Shown: positions 7,087 through 14,408 of the stretch, one piece after another
How the letters are laid out: each line of letters starts with the position of its first letter
Position numbering within the stretch: the first letter of the stretch is position 1
Source: JBFHER01 sp041584055
GTDB taxonomy: Bacteria > Bacteroidota > Bacteroidia > Bacteroidales > UBA5342
Direction of reading: 5' to 3'
Assembly: GCA_041584055.1 (NCBI GenBank)
Contig: JBFHER010000064.1
Span: 1 to 16,232 of the forward strand
Length of the DNA stretch: 16,232 nucleotides
Notes under the pieces: model-generated
Database searches by the model: none
What the model was told of the DNA's origin: nothing
Seen by the model: only the letters and a program-made list of their open reading frames with translations
Position numbers and translations under genes: made by a program

Positions 7087-7845
7087 TTACTTGATTCCAC
7101 GCTCCTTTTTTATGCTTTCAAATGCTTCTCCTACCTTCTGGAACTTCTCCTTTGCCTTTTCAGCAAACTCCGCTCCCAGGTGACTTACCTTATCAGGATG
7201 GTATTTTCTGGCCATTGAACGGTAGGCCTTTTTAACCTCATCATCTGTGGCCTCTCTTTTAATTTCCAACACATCGTAGGCCCAGTTACCGGACCCATTT
7301 GTAAAGAACATTGATTTTATTGAATTAAAATCAGCTTCTGACAGTCGCATCCATCCTGCCATATATCGCAAGAGGTTCAATTCCATATTGTCGATTTGAC
7401 CATCTGCAGCAGAGATCCCAAATAAGAGATGCAACATTTCGCGTCTGTATGCGATATCCATGTTTCGTCCAATTTGCAGACACACATCCTGTACAGGAAT
7501 TTCCTGTTTGAGCAAATCTCCCAACATTCGGATTGCCTCAGGTGCATTCTGTGGCCCCAGCATTCTGTTCAATTGTGCCTTTACAAATTCAAGTTCAGAC
7601 TTAAGAACCCTCCCGTCCGCTTTCATAATTGCGGCGATCAACACAAGAAATGAAATATTAAAATCACCTCTGATCGTTTGACTCCTGCGGTATGAACCTT
7701 GTGTACCCCTTTGCGTCCGAGTCTGTGTTTTTGCACCTCTCATCTCATCCACCAAATACCCAAGACCCGCGCCAACAATGGCACCTAAGGGGCCTCCACC
7801 GAGTACAAATCCAAGTGCACCTCCTATCCAACTTGATCTTCCCAT
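7087..7845 (-). CDS. TerB/DjlA-like co-chaperone with C-terminal J domain
   Basis: Protein of 252 residues with three parts. At the N-terminus is a Gly-rich hydrophobic hairpin (about 8-32) of glycine-zipper type, probably a membrane anchor. A helical TerB-like region (about 62-180) contains two similar elements, LIAAIMKADGRVLKSELEFV and LFGISAADGQIDNMELNLL. The C-terminal J domain (about 187-250) has YDVLEIKREATDDEVKKAYR and the HPD motif at 216-218, which stimulates DnaK ATPase. The order anchor-TerB-J is that of DjlA, so it probably recruits DnaK at the inner membrane face. Its first 22 bp overlap the end of coaE in another frame, which implies cotranscription and probably coupled translation. 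The client is unknown. Confidence 0.85.
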   Translation of the reverse strand: MGRSSWIGGALGFVLGGGPLGAIVGAGLGYLVDEMRGAKTQTRTQRGTQGSYRRSQTIRGDFNISFLVLIAAIMKADGRVLKSELEFVKAQLNRMLGPQNAPEAIRMLGDLLKQEIPVQDVCLQIGRNMDIAYRREMLHLLFGISAADGQIDNMELNLLRYMAGWMRLSEADFNSIKSMFFTNGSGNWAYDVLEIKREATDDEVKKAYRSMARKYHPDKVSHLGAEFAEKAKEKFQKVGEAFESIKKERGIK

Positions 7846-8426
7846 TCGACTGTTTTTTTTAATTTATTGATAAGTTCTAAAACCTGCGGAATGAGTAATT
7901 GTTTATCATCCGCATAAATAATATAATCTGTTAACTTTTCCCGCTCGCTATCGGACCACTGATTCGCCATTCGCGACTTCACGATATCTATGCTCACGCG
8001 GTCCCGCCGCATTACCCTTTTAATTCTTAATGCCTCTGGTGCAGTCACCGAAACAACCTTGTCCATCATGCGGTACGCACCACTTTCAAAAAGGATTGCG
8101 GCCTCCTTAAACATCAAGTCATGTTTTTGAGACCGCTTCCAGGCAATAAAATCATCAGCTACCGCCGGGTGAATTATGCCATTCAGAATCTGCAGTTTTG
8201 ATGCATCATTAAAAACAATGTCTGCCAACAGTTTACGATCCAACACATCGTTTTTATAGATCTTTTCCCCAAACACCTCTTTGATTTGCCACATCACCTG
8301 GCCATTTGCGTTCACAATATCTCTGGATCGCAAATCAGAATTGTACACAGGATAACCCAGCACCCTCAAAATGGCTGCCAGTGTGCTTTTGCCAGAACCT
8401 ATTCCGCCAGTTATTCCAACAACCAT
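7824..8426 (-). CDS. coaE: Dephospho-CoA kinase
   Basis: P-loop kinase for the last step of coenzyme A synthesis, ATP plus dephospho-CoA giving CoA. The 200 residues begin with the Walker A sequence GITGGIGSGKST (4-15). The NSD at 29-31 corresponds to the family's DAD/NSD acidic motif, ILNGIIHPAV (80-89) is the conserved IHP region, and RVMRRDR lies in the lid. The length is normal for the family. It starts 5 bp after the ybbR-like gene, the usual Bacteroidota order. Its final 22 bp overlap the TerB/J-domain gene, so its C-terminal tail (KTVEWEDQVG) is coded by bases that also start the next protein. Confidence 0.95.
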   Translation of the reverse strand: MVVGITGGIGSGKSTLAAILRVLGYPVYNSDLRSRDIVNANGQVMWQIKEVFGEKIYKNDVLDRKLLADIVFNDASKLQILNGIIHPAVADDFIAWKRSQKHDLMFKEAAILFESGAYRMMDKVVSVTAPEALRIKRVMRRDRVSIDIVKSRMANQWSDSEREKLTDYIIYADDKQLLIPQVLELINKLKKTVEWEDQVG

Positions 8427-8431
8427 TACAG

Positions 8432-9457
8432 TTAATCTTTTAATTCAAGCAAATAAACAACGTTATCAGGAGCCACGCGCAGGTTTGAAATATACTCATA
8501 GCTAGACGTAACGCTTAAGGGAACATTTCCACTCACACCGTTTTTTATAAGAGAATAATCCACGGTTACATCAAACATTGAAGCATCTATTTCCTGAAAC
8601 CGGCTAATCCCGACAAAAAATGAAACACTTGCCATTCCCGGAAAGGTTCTGAGATATAGTGAGTCCGGGAAATTGGTACCTCGCACCGGAACCTCCACCA
8701 CTTTTTCGGTAAACATCTCCACAGGAATAATCACATTCACCCGTTTTCTAGAGATTCGGATGTCATCTATTGACTCCAGGGCGATGTTCCTCACAAGCGT
8801 ATCTTTCAGTTTCACAAAGTCCTGTCCCTGTGTATAAACAAACTGAATGGTATCAAGCTTTCGTTCTGGTCCATAAATCTCAACCGAGTCGGGTACAATC
8901 TGAATGGCACCATTCAGAATCCTTTGTTGAGCAGGTTCCAAACGCCCATTTAAGCGAACCTGCACCACCTTGCGCACCTGCCTTGAATAACTTACATGCA
9001 GGGTATCTGGTTTAATCTCTAAAATGGAAGTTGTTGTGGCGAGATTATGTTTTAATTCATCTTCGTAATCAGCCGTGAGGACAAAGGAATTATTTGCATT
9101 CAACCTGCGACCTGACCGGCTCAACAAACGTTCAATATTAATATCCAACTCAACGAGTCTTCGACTGGTGGAATAACGCAAAAGTTGAAAACCCGTGTCC
9201 TTAATTTTAAGTTCAATGGTCCTGGGTTGTTCTCCTTCAAGCACAATTTGGTCAGGTACTTTTTCATAAGCGATGGGATAATCCAACGTGTAATCATAGT
9301 CCTCACGCAAAGCCTTTAGCAGCCAAAAGAATGCAGAAAGCAACAGGAAGAGAAAAAAAACATGAAAATCCTTCTGAATGTGCAATCGTTTCACAAAAGC
9401 AATCAGTGGATCAAATAGTTTTATTCCTTTATTCAAATATGAGCTCAGATCTGCCAT
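8432..9457 (-). CDS. YbbR-like domain protein
   Basis: Membrane-anchored protein of 341 residues: a short cytoplasmic N-terminus, one transmembrane helix at about 31-50 (FHVFFLFLLLSAFFWLLKAL), then a long extracytoplasmic beta-rich region with repeated YbbR-like segments (for example LDYPIAYEKVPDQIVLEGEQ, VQVRLNGRL and EVPVRGTNFPDSL). In Firmicutes YbbR (CdaR) modulates the c-di-AMP cyclase CdaA, encoded next to it; no cyclase gene is present here, so that role cannot be carried over. The position directly before coaE is typical of Bacteroidota. It has a consensus promoter and follows a terminator, so it starts a new transcription unit. ATG 9457 fits the promoter spacing. Confidence 0.85.
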   Translation of the reverse strand: MADLSSYLNKGIKLFDPLIAFVKRLHIQKDFHVFFLFLLLSAFFWLLKALREDYDYTLDYPIAYEKVPDQIVLEGEQPRTIELKIKDTGFQLLRYSTSRRLVELDINIERLLSRSGRRLNANNSFVLTADYEDELKHNLATTTSILEIKPDTLHVSYSRQVRKVVQVRLNGRLEPAQQRILNGAIQIVPDSVEIYGPERKLDTIQFVYTQGQDFVKLKDTLVRNIALESIDDIRISRKRVNVIIPVEMFTEKVVEVPVRGTNFPDSLYLRTFPGMASVSFFVGISRFQEIDASMFDVTVDYSLIKNGVSGNVPLSVTSSYEYISNLRVAPDNVVYLLELKD

Positions 9458-9480
9458 TTAAAAGCCTGTTTCATGCCACA

Positions 9481-9511
9481 CAAATGTAGCTAATAGCGAC
9501 TGTTAATCAAA
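9481..9511 (-). promoter_or_regulatory. Consensus Bacteroidota promoter of ybbR-coaE-terB/dnaJ
   Basis: On the minus strand TTTG (9511-9508), exactly 19 bases, then TACATTTG (9488-9481), a full match to TTTG-N19-TAnnTTTG. The predicted start near 9475 leaves a leader of about 18 nt before ATG 9457. Confidence 0.75.
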
Positions 9512-9524
9512 ATACTCTATGCAC

Positions 9525-9557
9525 CAAAAAAAACAAGGCCGGGAAGAAATCCCGGCC
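9525..9557 (-). terminator. Intrinsic terminator after yajC
   Basis: Perfect 8-bp GC-rich stem GGCCGGGA (9537-9544) / TCCCGGCC (9550-9557) with a 5-base loop. Read on the minus strand it is followed by TTGTTTTTTTTGG. It lies 24 bp after the yajC stop and separates yajC from ybbR. Confidence 0.9.
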
Positions 9558-9580
9558 CGGCAATTACATTTTATCAAATC

Positions 9581-9898
9581 TTATTTTTGCTGCATATCTG
9601 ATGCTTGTGCAAAAACAGAATTTTTATCAACCGTTACCTTAACGCCATCGGCGATTTCGATGAGCACAGTTGTATCTTTCATCTCTTTAATTTTTCCGTA
9701 AAGGCCTCCGGCAGTAACCACTTTGTCACCAGCTTTCATTGCTTCCCGTGCCTTTTTCACTTCTTTTTGCTTTTTTACCTGAGGTCTGATCATAAAAAAG
9801 TAGAGAACTACAAAAACAAGTGCCATCATTAACAGCCCGTTCATGCCTCCACCAGCAGCATCACCCCCTAACTGCATTATTACTCCAAATAGATTCAT
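9581..9898 (-). CDS. yajC: Preprotein translocase subunit YajC
   Basis: Small single-pass inner-membrane protein of 105 residues. A Gly-rich N-terminus precedes one transmembrane helix (about 19-37, MNGLLMMALVFVVLYFFMI) that ends in the family mark IRPQ. A basic stretch and the compact cytoplasmic domain follow, with MKAGDKVVTAGGLYGKI and TVLIEIADGVKVTVDKNSV. YajC associates with SecDF as an accessory part of the Sec translocase. The gene lies 49 bp after nusB with its own candidate promoter and ends in a strong terminator, so it can be a short transcript alone or the end of a nusB-yajC message. Length and motifs are entirely typical. Confidence 0.95.
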   Translation of the reverse strand: MNLFGVIMQLGGDAAGGGMNGLLMMALVFVVLYFFMIRPQVKKQKEVKKAREAMKAGDKVVTAGGLYGKIKEMKDTTVLIEIADGVKVTVDKNSVFAQASDMQQK

Positions 9899-9930
9899 AT
9901 CCTTTTATTTAATTTGATTTTCTTACCGCA

Positions 9931-9960
9931 CAAAATTACGATTTATTTTATTGCAACAAA
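9931..9960 (-). promoter_or_regulatory. Candidate promoter of yajC
   Basis: On the minus strand TTTG (9960-9957), 18 bases, then TAATTTTG (9938-9931). The -7 element is a full consensus match; the spacing is one base short of the usual 19-21. The -33 element lies within the last codons of nusB. The predicted leader is about 27 nt. Confidence 0.5.
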
Positions 9961-10892
9961 CCTCTGCCACTTTTATTTATCACGCCATCTTTTGTCAGAT
10001 CAGCAAATATTTTATCCAGCACGCCATTTACAAACACACCACTTTTTTGGGTACTGTAAAACTTGGCAATGTCAATGTACTCATTCAAGCTGACTTTGAT
10101 AGGAATATTTGGGAAGTTTATTGCTTCAGAGATGGCAACCTGCATAATCAGGATGTCCATGTATGCCAAACGATCCACATCCCAGTTCTTTGCGGCCTGA
10201 TGAATCATCGCCTGATACTTTTCTGCATTTAAAACCGCATCCCTGAACAAGGTTTTTGCAAACCCAATGTCATCCAGATCTTTGAACAAAGGTAGTAAAT
10301 CCTGATCTTCACCTTTTGACTGATCAAAACGCTTAATGGTTTTCTGCAACATACTTAACACCAGGTCAGCATCATCGTTCCAATAAATACTCAATTCTTC
10401 CAACACATCTCCAATGGCCTCAATCTCGGGAATAATCTTCTTAAAAATGCGAACCCACAGACGACGGTCCTCTTCGTAAGAGTCGTGGGCTGCTTCCATG
10501 TATTCAGTGTAAATATCGGATGCCGCAATTATCTTAAAAACATCACGAATCAATTCCGGGTGATTGACCCAGGATAATTTGTGTTGATTCATGTATTTTG
10601 TAAACGCAAGTGTTTGCCCAAGTTGAGAGATGACACGATTGTCGATAAAACGCGTATTTGGATTCAGATCAGCCTCTGTGGGTAATTTCTTTGATTTGTT
10701 CTGCTCAATCTTTTTTCTTGCATATTCTGTGACATCAATGGCAAGAAGTAAAAAATAATGATACAACTCGTATGTCTTATCAATGCTAAAAAACAACTCT
10801 TTTTCTGCATTGTTTAAGGTTTTTCCTTCTGACTTTGAGTAAGAATAGAGCACCTGAACTATTTTCACCCGTAACAACCTCCTGTTGACCAT
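9948..10892 (-). CDS. nusB: Transcription antitermination factor NusB (long Bacteroidota form)
   Basis: RNA-binding factor that acts with NusE (S10) at boxA sequences during rRNA transcription. At 314 residues it is about twice the length of E. coli NusB (about 140), as is usual for Bacteroidota. The N-terminus NRRLLRVKIVQVLYSYSKS (3-21) is the first NusB helix. The C-terminal part has the canonical core (about 238-296): DRLAYMDILIMQVAISEAI, IPIKVSLNEYIDIAKFYST and KSGVFVNGVLDKI. Between them lies a long charged helical region (about 25-230) of unknown role. It has its own promoter just upstream and is followed by yajC. ATG 10892 is supported by homology and by promoter spacing. Confidence 0.93.
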   Translation of the reverse strand: MVNRRLLRVKIVQVLYSYSKSEGKTLNNAEKELFFSIDKTYELYHYFLLLAIDVTEYARKKIEQNKSKKLPTEADLNPNTRFIDNRVISQLGQTLAFTKYMNQHKLSWVNHPELIRDVFKIIAASDIYTEYMEAAHDSYEEDRRLWVRIFKKIIPEIEAIGDVLEELSIYWNDDADLVLSMLQKTIKRFDQSKGEDQDLLPLFKDLDDIGFAKTLFRDAVLNAEKYQAMIHQAAKNWDVDRLAYMDILIMQVAISEAINFPNIPIKVSLNEYIDIAKFYSTQKSGVFVNGVLDKIFADLTKDGVINKSGRGLLQ

Positions 10893-10921
10893 ATTTAAAA
10901 GAACTTATTTGTATTTGGCCG

Positions 10922-10953
10922 CAAATTTAAGTCAAATATTCTTCTAAGGCAAG
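10922..10953 (-). promoter_or_regulatory. Promoter of nusB
   Basis: On the minus strand CTTG (10953-10950), 20 bases, then TAAATTTG (10929-10922). The -7 box is a full match and -33 has TTG. The leader would be about 24 nt. It sits in the 82-bp gap after the oxidoreductase gene, where I see no terminator. Confidence 0.6.
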
Positions 10954-10974
10954 GGCTAAAGAAAAGTAGTTGAA

Positions 10975-11967
10975 TTATTGATCTCGCGGTGAACAATAGG
11001 ACTTTAAAATGGCATCCATCGCATAGCTGGCCTGAATCGCAGATTCTCCCGTGGAATTACAGGGCGCTCCTCCTTGCAGCTCCATATTCACTGCTTCTAT
11101 CAGATTTTGTTGAATATGCTGTGGATTCTGATATGGAAACTGAATGGTGCCTTCTTTCCTTATCAGTTCAACGGGGGCGTGTCCGAAACCACTAAAACGA
11201 ATGATGCCATCCGTGCCGATGATCTCCATTGTGTCTTCATTTCTAAATGAGCAAAAAGACCAGTGACCGGTGACAACCACATCATTCGGATACTGCAGAA
11301 ATGCAGCAACGGTGTCTTCTGATGGATATATCCCAGCCCTATTGCTTGCATGCCCGGTGACCTTTATTGCATTCCCAAAAATGAAATTGAACAGATCTAT
11401 CTGATGGGAAGCAAGATCTACAAAATGTCCGCCACCGGCTATCTCAGGGATTACGCGCCATGGCAATTTATCAGGTTGTTCCGAGGCCTCCTTCAACATA
11501 AAAACACGGCCCGAAAGAACGGAGCCGATGGCACCAGAATCCACCCACTCTTTCACCTTTAAAAATCCGGGAAGGTACCGTCTGTAATAAGCCACAAAAA
11601 GTTTTTTGTTGAATTTTAATGATGCCGCAATCATCTCTTCACATTCGGTTGCATCTAAGGCCATGGGCTTTTCAACATACACATCCTTTCCAGCCTCCAT
11701 GGCAGCAATGGCATATTCCTTGTGTGTAGATGGAGGTGTTGCGATATAAACAGCATCAATTTTGGGGTGGTTTATTATCTTTTGTGCATCACTGTAATAT
11801 TCTTTCACATGATGTCGGCTCGCATAGGATCCGGCCTTCACAAGATCCCTTCGCATCACGGCCAGCAACTCGCTATTGTCCAACTTATAAAACGCTGGTC
11901 CACTCTTCATCTCAGTAACATCACCACATCCGATGATCCCCCATCTTATTTTATCCTTTGTTTTCAT
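10975..11967 (-). CDS. Gfo/Idh/MocA family NAD(P)-dependent oxidoreductase
   Basis: Predicted sugar or polyol dehydrogenase of 330 residues. The Rossmann fold is at the N-terminus with RWGIIGCGDV (nucleotide-binding GxGxxx, about 8-17). The strand AVYIATPPSTH is followed by the EKP motif (99-101), whose Lys is normally catalytic. The C-terminal half begins with YYRRYLPG and contains GGGHFVDLASHQID, with Asp184 and His188 as usual in the family. A TTG one codon upstream is possible, but ATG 11967 is preferred. It overlaps the end of the LytTR gene by 17 bp, so it is the last gene of a lipoprotein-kinase-regulator operon. The substrate is not predictable. Association with a two-component pair is unusual for this family. 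Confidence 0.88.
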   Translation of the reverse strand: MKTKDKIRWGIIGCGDVTEMKSGPAFYKLDNSELLAVMRRDLVKAGSYASRHHVKEYYSDAQKIINHPKIDAVYIATPPSTHKEYAIAAMEAGKDVYVEKPMALDATECEEMIAASLKFNKKLFVAYYRRYLPGFLKVKEWVDSGAIGSVLSGRVFMLKEASEQPDKLPWRVIPEIAGGGHFVDLASHQIDLFNFIFGNAIKVTGHASNRAGIYPSEDTVAAFLQYPNDVVVTGHWSFCSFRNEDTMEIIGTDGIIRFSGFGHAPVELIRKEGTIQFPYQNPQHIQQNLIEAVNMELQGGAPCNSTGESAIQASYAMDAILKSYCSPRDQ

Positions 11968-12661
11968 CAAAATTTAAACTTAAATGTTTCGACAATTCAT
12001 TTATATACTTACTCCCCACCGGCAATACTTTTTCCCCGATTGAAACTGTTTTTCGACTGACTGTATCCACCCTGTTGAGATTAACAATAAAAGAACGATG
12101 GATGCGTCTACATCCGAAGGGAAATAAGATCTTTTCAAGTTCCTTCAAGGTCGTATGTACCAATACCTGATTATCGTCTGACTTAACGATTGCATAATCA
12201 CCACATCCTTCAACATATAAAATCTTCTCTTGTTCCAAAGAATAGTACGTTTTTCCTGACTTCAGGCTGATTCGGGAAGAAATACGCTCCTCACCCATTA
12301 TATTTATCTGACTAAAGGCCTTGTTTACAGCCTTTAAAAACCGCTGAAACGAAAAAGGCTTTAAAAGATAATCCACTGCATTTAATTCAAACCCCTCCAC
12401 AGCAAATTCGTGATGTGCGGTGGCAAAGATTACTTTTGGAGCCTGACTCAAAGAACGAAACAGGTCAATGCCGGACAGGTCAGGCAGATTAACATCTAAA
12501 AATAGGAGCTCCACCTTGTGTTCCTGTAGAAAACTTAATGCATCCTTTGCATTCTCAAACATCCCCAGCAAATTAAGGCCTTTCACTTCCTGAATATATT
12601 CAAACAGTATATTCCGGGCCATGGGCTCGTCCTCAACAACAATGCAGCTAACGGTATTCAT
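11951..12661 (-). CDS. LytTR family response regulator
   Basis: DNA-binding response regulator of 236 residues. The receiver domain (about 3-115) has the acidic pair Glu10-Asp11 (VVEDEP), phospho-acceptor Asp56 (LLFLDVNLPDLSG), the conserved Thr81 (IFATAH) and Lys101 (YLLKPF). A linker leads to a LytTR DNA-binding domain (about 135-232) marked by ILYVEGCGDYAIV, HTTLKELE and RIHRSFIVNL. LytTR domains bind pairs of direct repeats about two helical turns apart; two such repeats lie before this operon (14372-14403). Its kinase partner ends 6 bp upstream. Autoregulation is an inference. Confidence 0.92.
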   Translation of the reverse strand: MNTVSCIVVEDEPMARNILFEYIQEVKGLNLLGMFENAKDALSFLQEHKVELLFLDVNLPDLSGIDLFRSLSQAPKVIFATAHHEFAVEGFELNAVDYLLKPFSFQRFLKAVNKAFSQINIMGEERISSRISLKSGKTYYSLEQEKILYVEGCGDYAIVKSDDNQVLVHTTLKELEKILFPFGCRRIHRSFIVNLNRVDTVSRKTVSIGEKVLPVGSKYINELSKHLSLNFDENKG

Positions 12662-12667
12662 TGAATG

Positions 12668-13693
12668 CTAAAATATCAGATCTAAATATACGGAAAATAA
12701 TTTGTCCTCCCTGATTATCTTAATCTGATGTTTCCCGGGATAAAGATGTTTCAGCCGACGTTTTGTATTTTCAAGTCCCAATCCTTCTCCATTTCCCGAC
12801 ACAATATTTCCAAGCACTGAGTTCTGACATTTAAAACATAATTTACTTTTCTCTACGCGAAGTTCCACAAAAATAACAAAGGAAGGATCTTTGCTATCCC
12901 CGTGATGCTTAAAGGCATTTTCGATGAAACTTAAAAAGATATGTGGTGCAACAAATTCCTCCTGTACATCCCCAATAACATTGAATGTCACAGCTTCTGG
13001 CTTAGAGATGCGCCTTCGCTGAAGATGCATGTAGTTGCGAAGAAACCGGACTTCATCATCCAATGATACTTTTTCTTTATCGGCCTCGTATAAAGAATAA
13101 CGCATTAAATCCGACAGCGATAAAATGGTTTCCGGTAAATCAGCATCCTTTTTAAGCGACATACCATAAAGGGTATTCAGAGAATTAAAAAAGAAGTGCG
13201 GATTCACTTTTGATTGCAATGCTTTCAAGGCATAGCGTTGATTTTCTTTTTCAAGCTCTATCATTTTAAACCAACTTTTAGCCAGTTTCAAAAGCGAGCT
13301 GACGAAAAGAAAAATACCTAAAAACAAAAGGTAATCAAATGCATTGTAATATGCCACAAAAAAATAATCTGGTAAGATGACATCGATCCAGTCAACAAAT
13401 AGTCGCAGGTAAAAAAAACTACCTAAAAAAAACAACAGCGCCAGCCAAAATACATATTGAATGTAGTACCTGCGAGACAAGACCCTGGGAATCAATAAAA
13501 TAGAATTGACATATACAACCCCAACCAAAGGTAACATAAAAAAGAAAGTGTAAATAAAGTCGATCTTTGCAGGACGCACAGACACTTTGAAAATATAAAC
13601 CAGCACCACAAATGAAGCAATCCAGAACAAAATGTGTTGAAGAATTCTGTTCTGGACCACATCACGGTAGGTAAACATTGAGATTCTACTCAT
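12668..13693 (-). CDS. LytS/YehU-type sensor histidine kinase
   Basis: Membrane histidine kinase of 341 residues. Four hydrophobic segments (about 20-37, 46-66, 79-100 and 116-135) form the N-terminal sensor, with no separate periplasmic domain. A short coiled region (about 143-160) leads to the His_kinase domain with the phospho-acceptor His166 in VNPHFFFNSLNTLYG. The ATPase part has an N box FIENAFKHH (256-264) and a G box GEGLGLENTKRRL (302-314). This is the usual partner of LytTR regulators. The ATG at 13693 overlaps the end of the lipoprotein gene by 8 bp; the ATG at 13678 is an alternative. The signal sensed is unknown; the overlapping lipoprotein gene is a candidate accessory component. 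Confidence 0.92.
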   Translation of the reverse strand: MSRISMFTYRDVVQNRILQHILFWIASFVVLVYIFKVSVRPAKIDFIYTFFFMLPLVGVVYVNSILLIPRVLSRRYYIQYVFWLALLFFLGSFFYLRLFVDWIDVILPDYFFVAYYNAFDYLLFLGIFLFVSSLLKLAKSWFKMIELEKENQRYALKALQSKVNPHFFFNSLNTLYGMSLKKDADLPETILSLSDLMRYSLYEADKEKVSLDDEVRFLRNYMHLQRRRISKPEAVTFNVIGDVQEEFVAPHIFLSFIENAFKHHGDSKDPSFVIFVELRVEKSKLCFKCQNSVLGNIVSGNGEGLGLENTKRRLKHLYPGKHQIKIIREDKLFSVYLDLIF

Positions 13694-14315
13694 GTTTCAG
13701 CCGAAAGAGTTTCATATCCATTTCAAACACGTCTTCTTCATGTCCGTACTTCAGGAGGAACTTTTGAATCTCCTTTGGTGATGCTGTCAGGAGTATGTTA
13801 TTTTCGTTCTTTTCATGTCGGATCCTGATTTTATTCTCCTTAAATTGCTTTTCCAACCAATCCGGATTCATCCATTCTATCAAAGCACTATCGCCCAAAT
13901 GTTTTATTCTGGCGAAAGTGTGTACGGGCAAAACATGTAAATCATACAAATAAAGCTCATCATTATTTCCACGTGGGGCATAATCATTTAAATAAAAGTC
14001 AAGGTAAAAAGTCCCTTCAAGGTCAATCAGGTTCACGTCAAAACTTGACTTATCAGCAACTGAATCTTTGTAGTTGAGTTTTAACACATATCCAGCGCTG
14101 TCTTTGATAACAAGTTGGCCCTTTACTTTGTGTGTTGGATGTTGAAAATTCCAAATGGTTGAATCCCCATCAATCCAATTCCCCGTCAACAACTCGTTAT
14201 TAAACAAATCTTCTTTCTCGTAAAGTGGATAAAATGAGATAACGACACATCCGGGAATCATCACCAATATGGCCGTAATAAATAACAACATTTGTTTTGA
14301 CTTCAGTGTTTTCAT
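13686..14315 (-). CDS. Uncharacterised lipoprotein, first gene of the two-component operon
   Basis: Not recognised as a named family. The 209 residues start with a lipoprotein signal: basic MKTLKSK, a hydrophobic core and a lipobox ending IPGC (Cys23). The mature part begins SFYPLYEKEDLFNNELLTGNW and has many short alternating strands with Trp and Tyr, suggesting a lipocalin-like or other small beta-rich domain, then a charged C-terminus (VFEMDMKLFRLKHE). Without a retention study it could face either membrane. It overlaps the kinase start by 8 bp and is the promoter-proximal gene, so it is probably made together with the kinase, perhaps as a sensor accessory or as a target of the system. Function is not assigned. 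Confidence 0.8.
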   Translation of the reverse strand: MKTLKSKQMLLFITAILVMIPGCVVISFYPLYEKEDLFNNELLTGNWIDGDSTIWNFQHPTHKVKGQLVIKDSAGYVLKLNYKDSVADKSSFDVNLIDLEGTFYLDFYLNDYAPRGNNDELYLYDLHVLPVHTFARIKHLGDSALIEWMNPDWLEKQFKENKIRIRHEKNENNILLTASPKEIQKFLLKYGHEEDVFEMDMKLFRLKHE

Positions 14316-14337
14316 GACTTTAAATTTTTGTTTGATC

Positions 14338-14369
14338 TAAAATTAAGTCTCATCTTATGAAGCATCAAC
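14338..14369 (-). promoter_or_regulatory. Promoter of the lipoprotein-kinase-regulator-oxidoreductase operon
   Basis: On the minus strand GTTG (14369-14366), 20 bases, then TAATTTTA (14345-14338), one base off TAnnTTTG. The predicted leader is about 17 nt. The LytTR-like repeats abut its upstream side. Confidence 0.5.
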
Positions 14370-14371
14370 TT

Positions 14372-14403
14372 TTTTCGATGAAAGAGGGGATATTTTCGAT
14401 GAA
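14372..14403. promoter_or_regulatory. Tandem 11-bp direct repeats, candidate LytTR binding site
   Basis: TTTTCGATGAA occurs at 14372-14382 and again, identical, at 14393-14403, 21 bp start to start (two helical turns). On the operon strand it reads TTCATCGAAAA twice, ending 2 bp upstream of the -33 element. LytTR regulators bind as dimers to two direct repeats with this spacing. Binding by the regulator encoded downstream is inferred. Confidence 0.55.
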
Positions 14404-14408
14404 TAGAC

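Noticed and set aside
12918..12928. A third copy of TTTTCGATGAA, the LytTR-like repeat unit
   Set aside because: It lies inside the kinase gene, where it codes the conserved N-box FIENAF, and has no partner repeat at 21 bp. It is explained by coding constraint.
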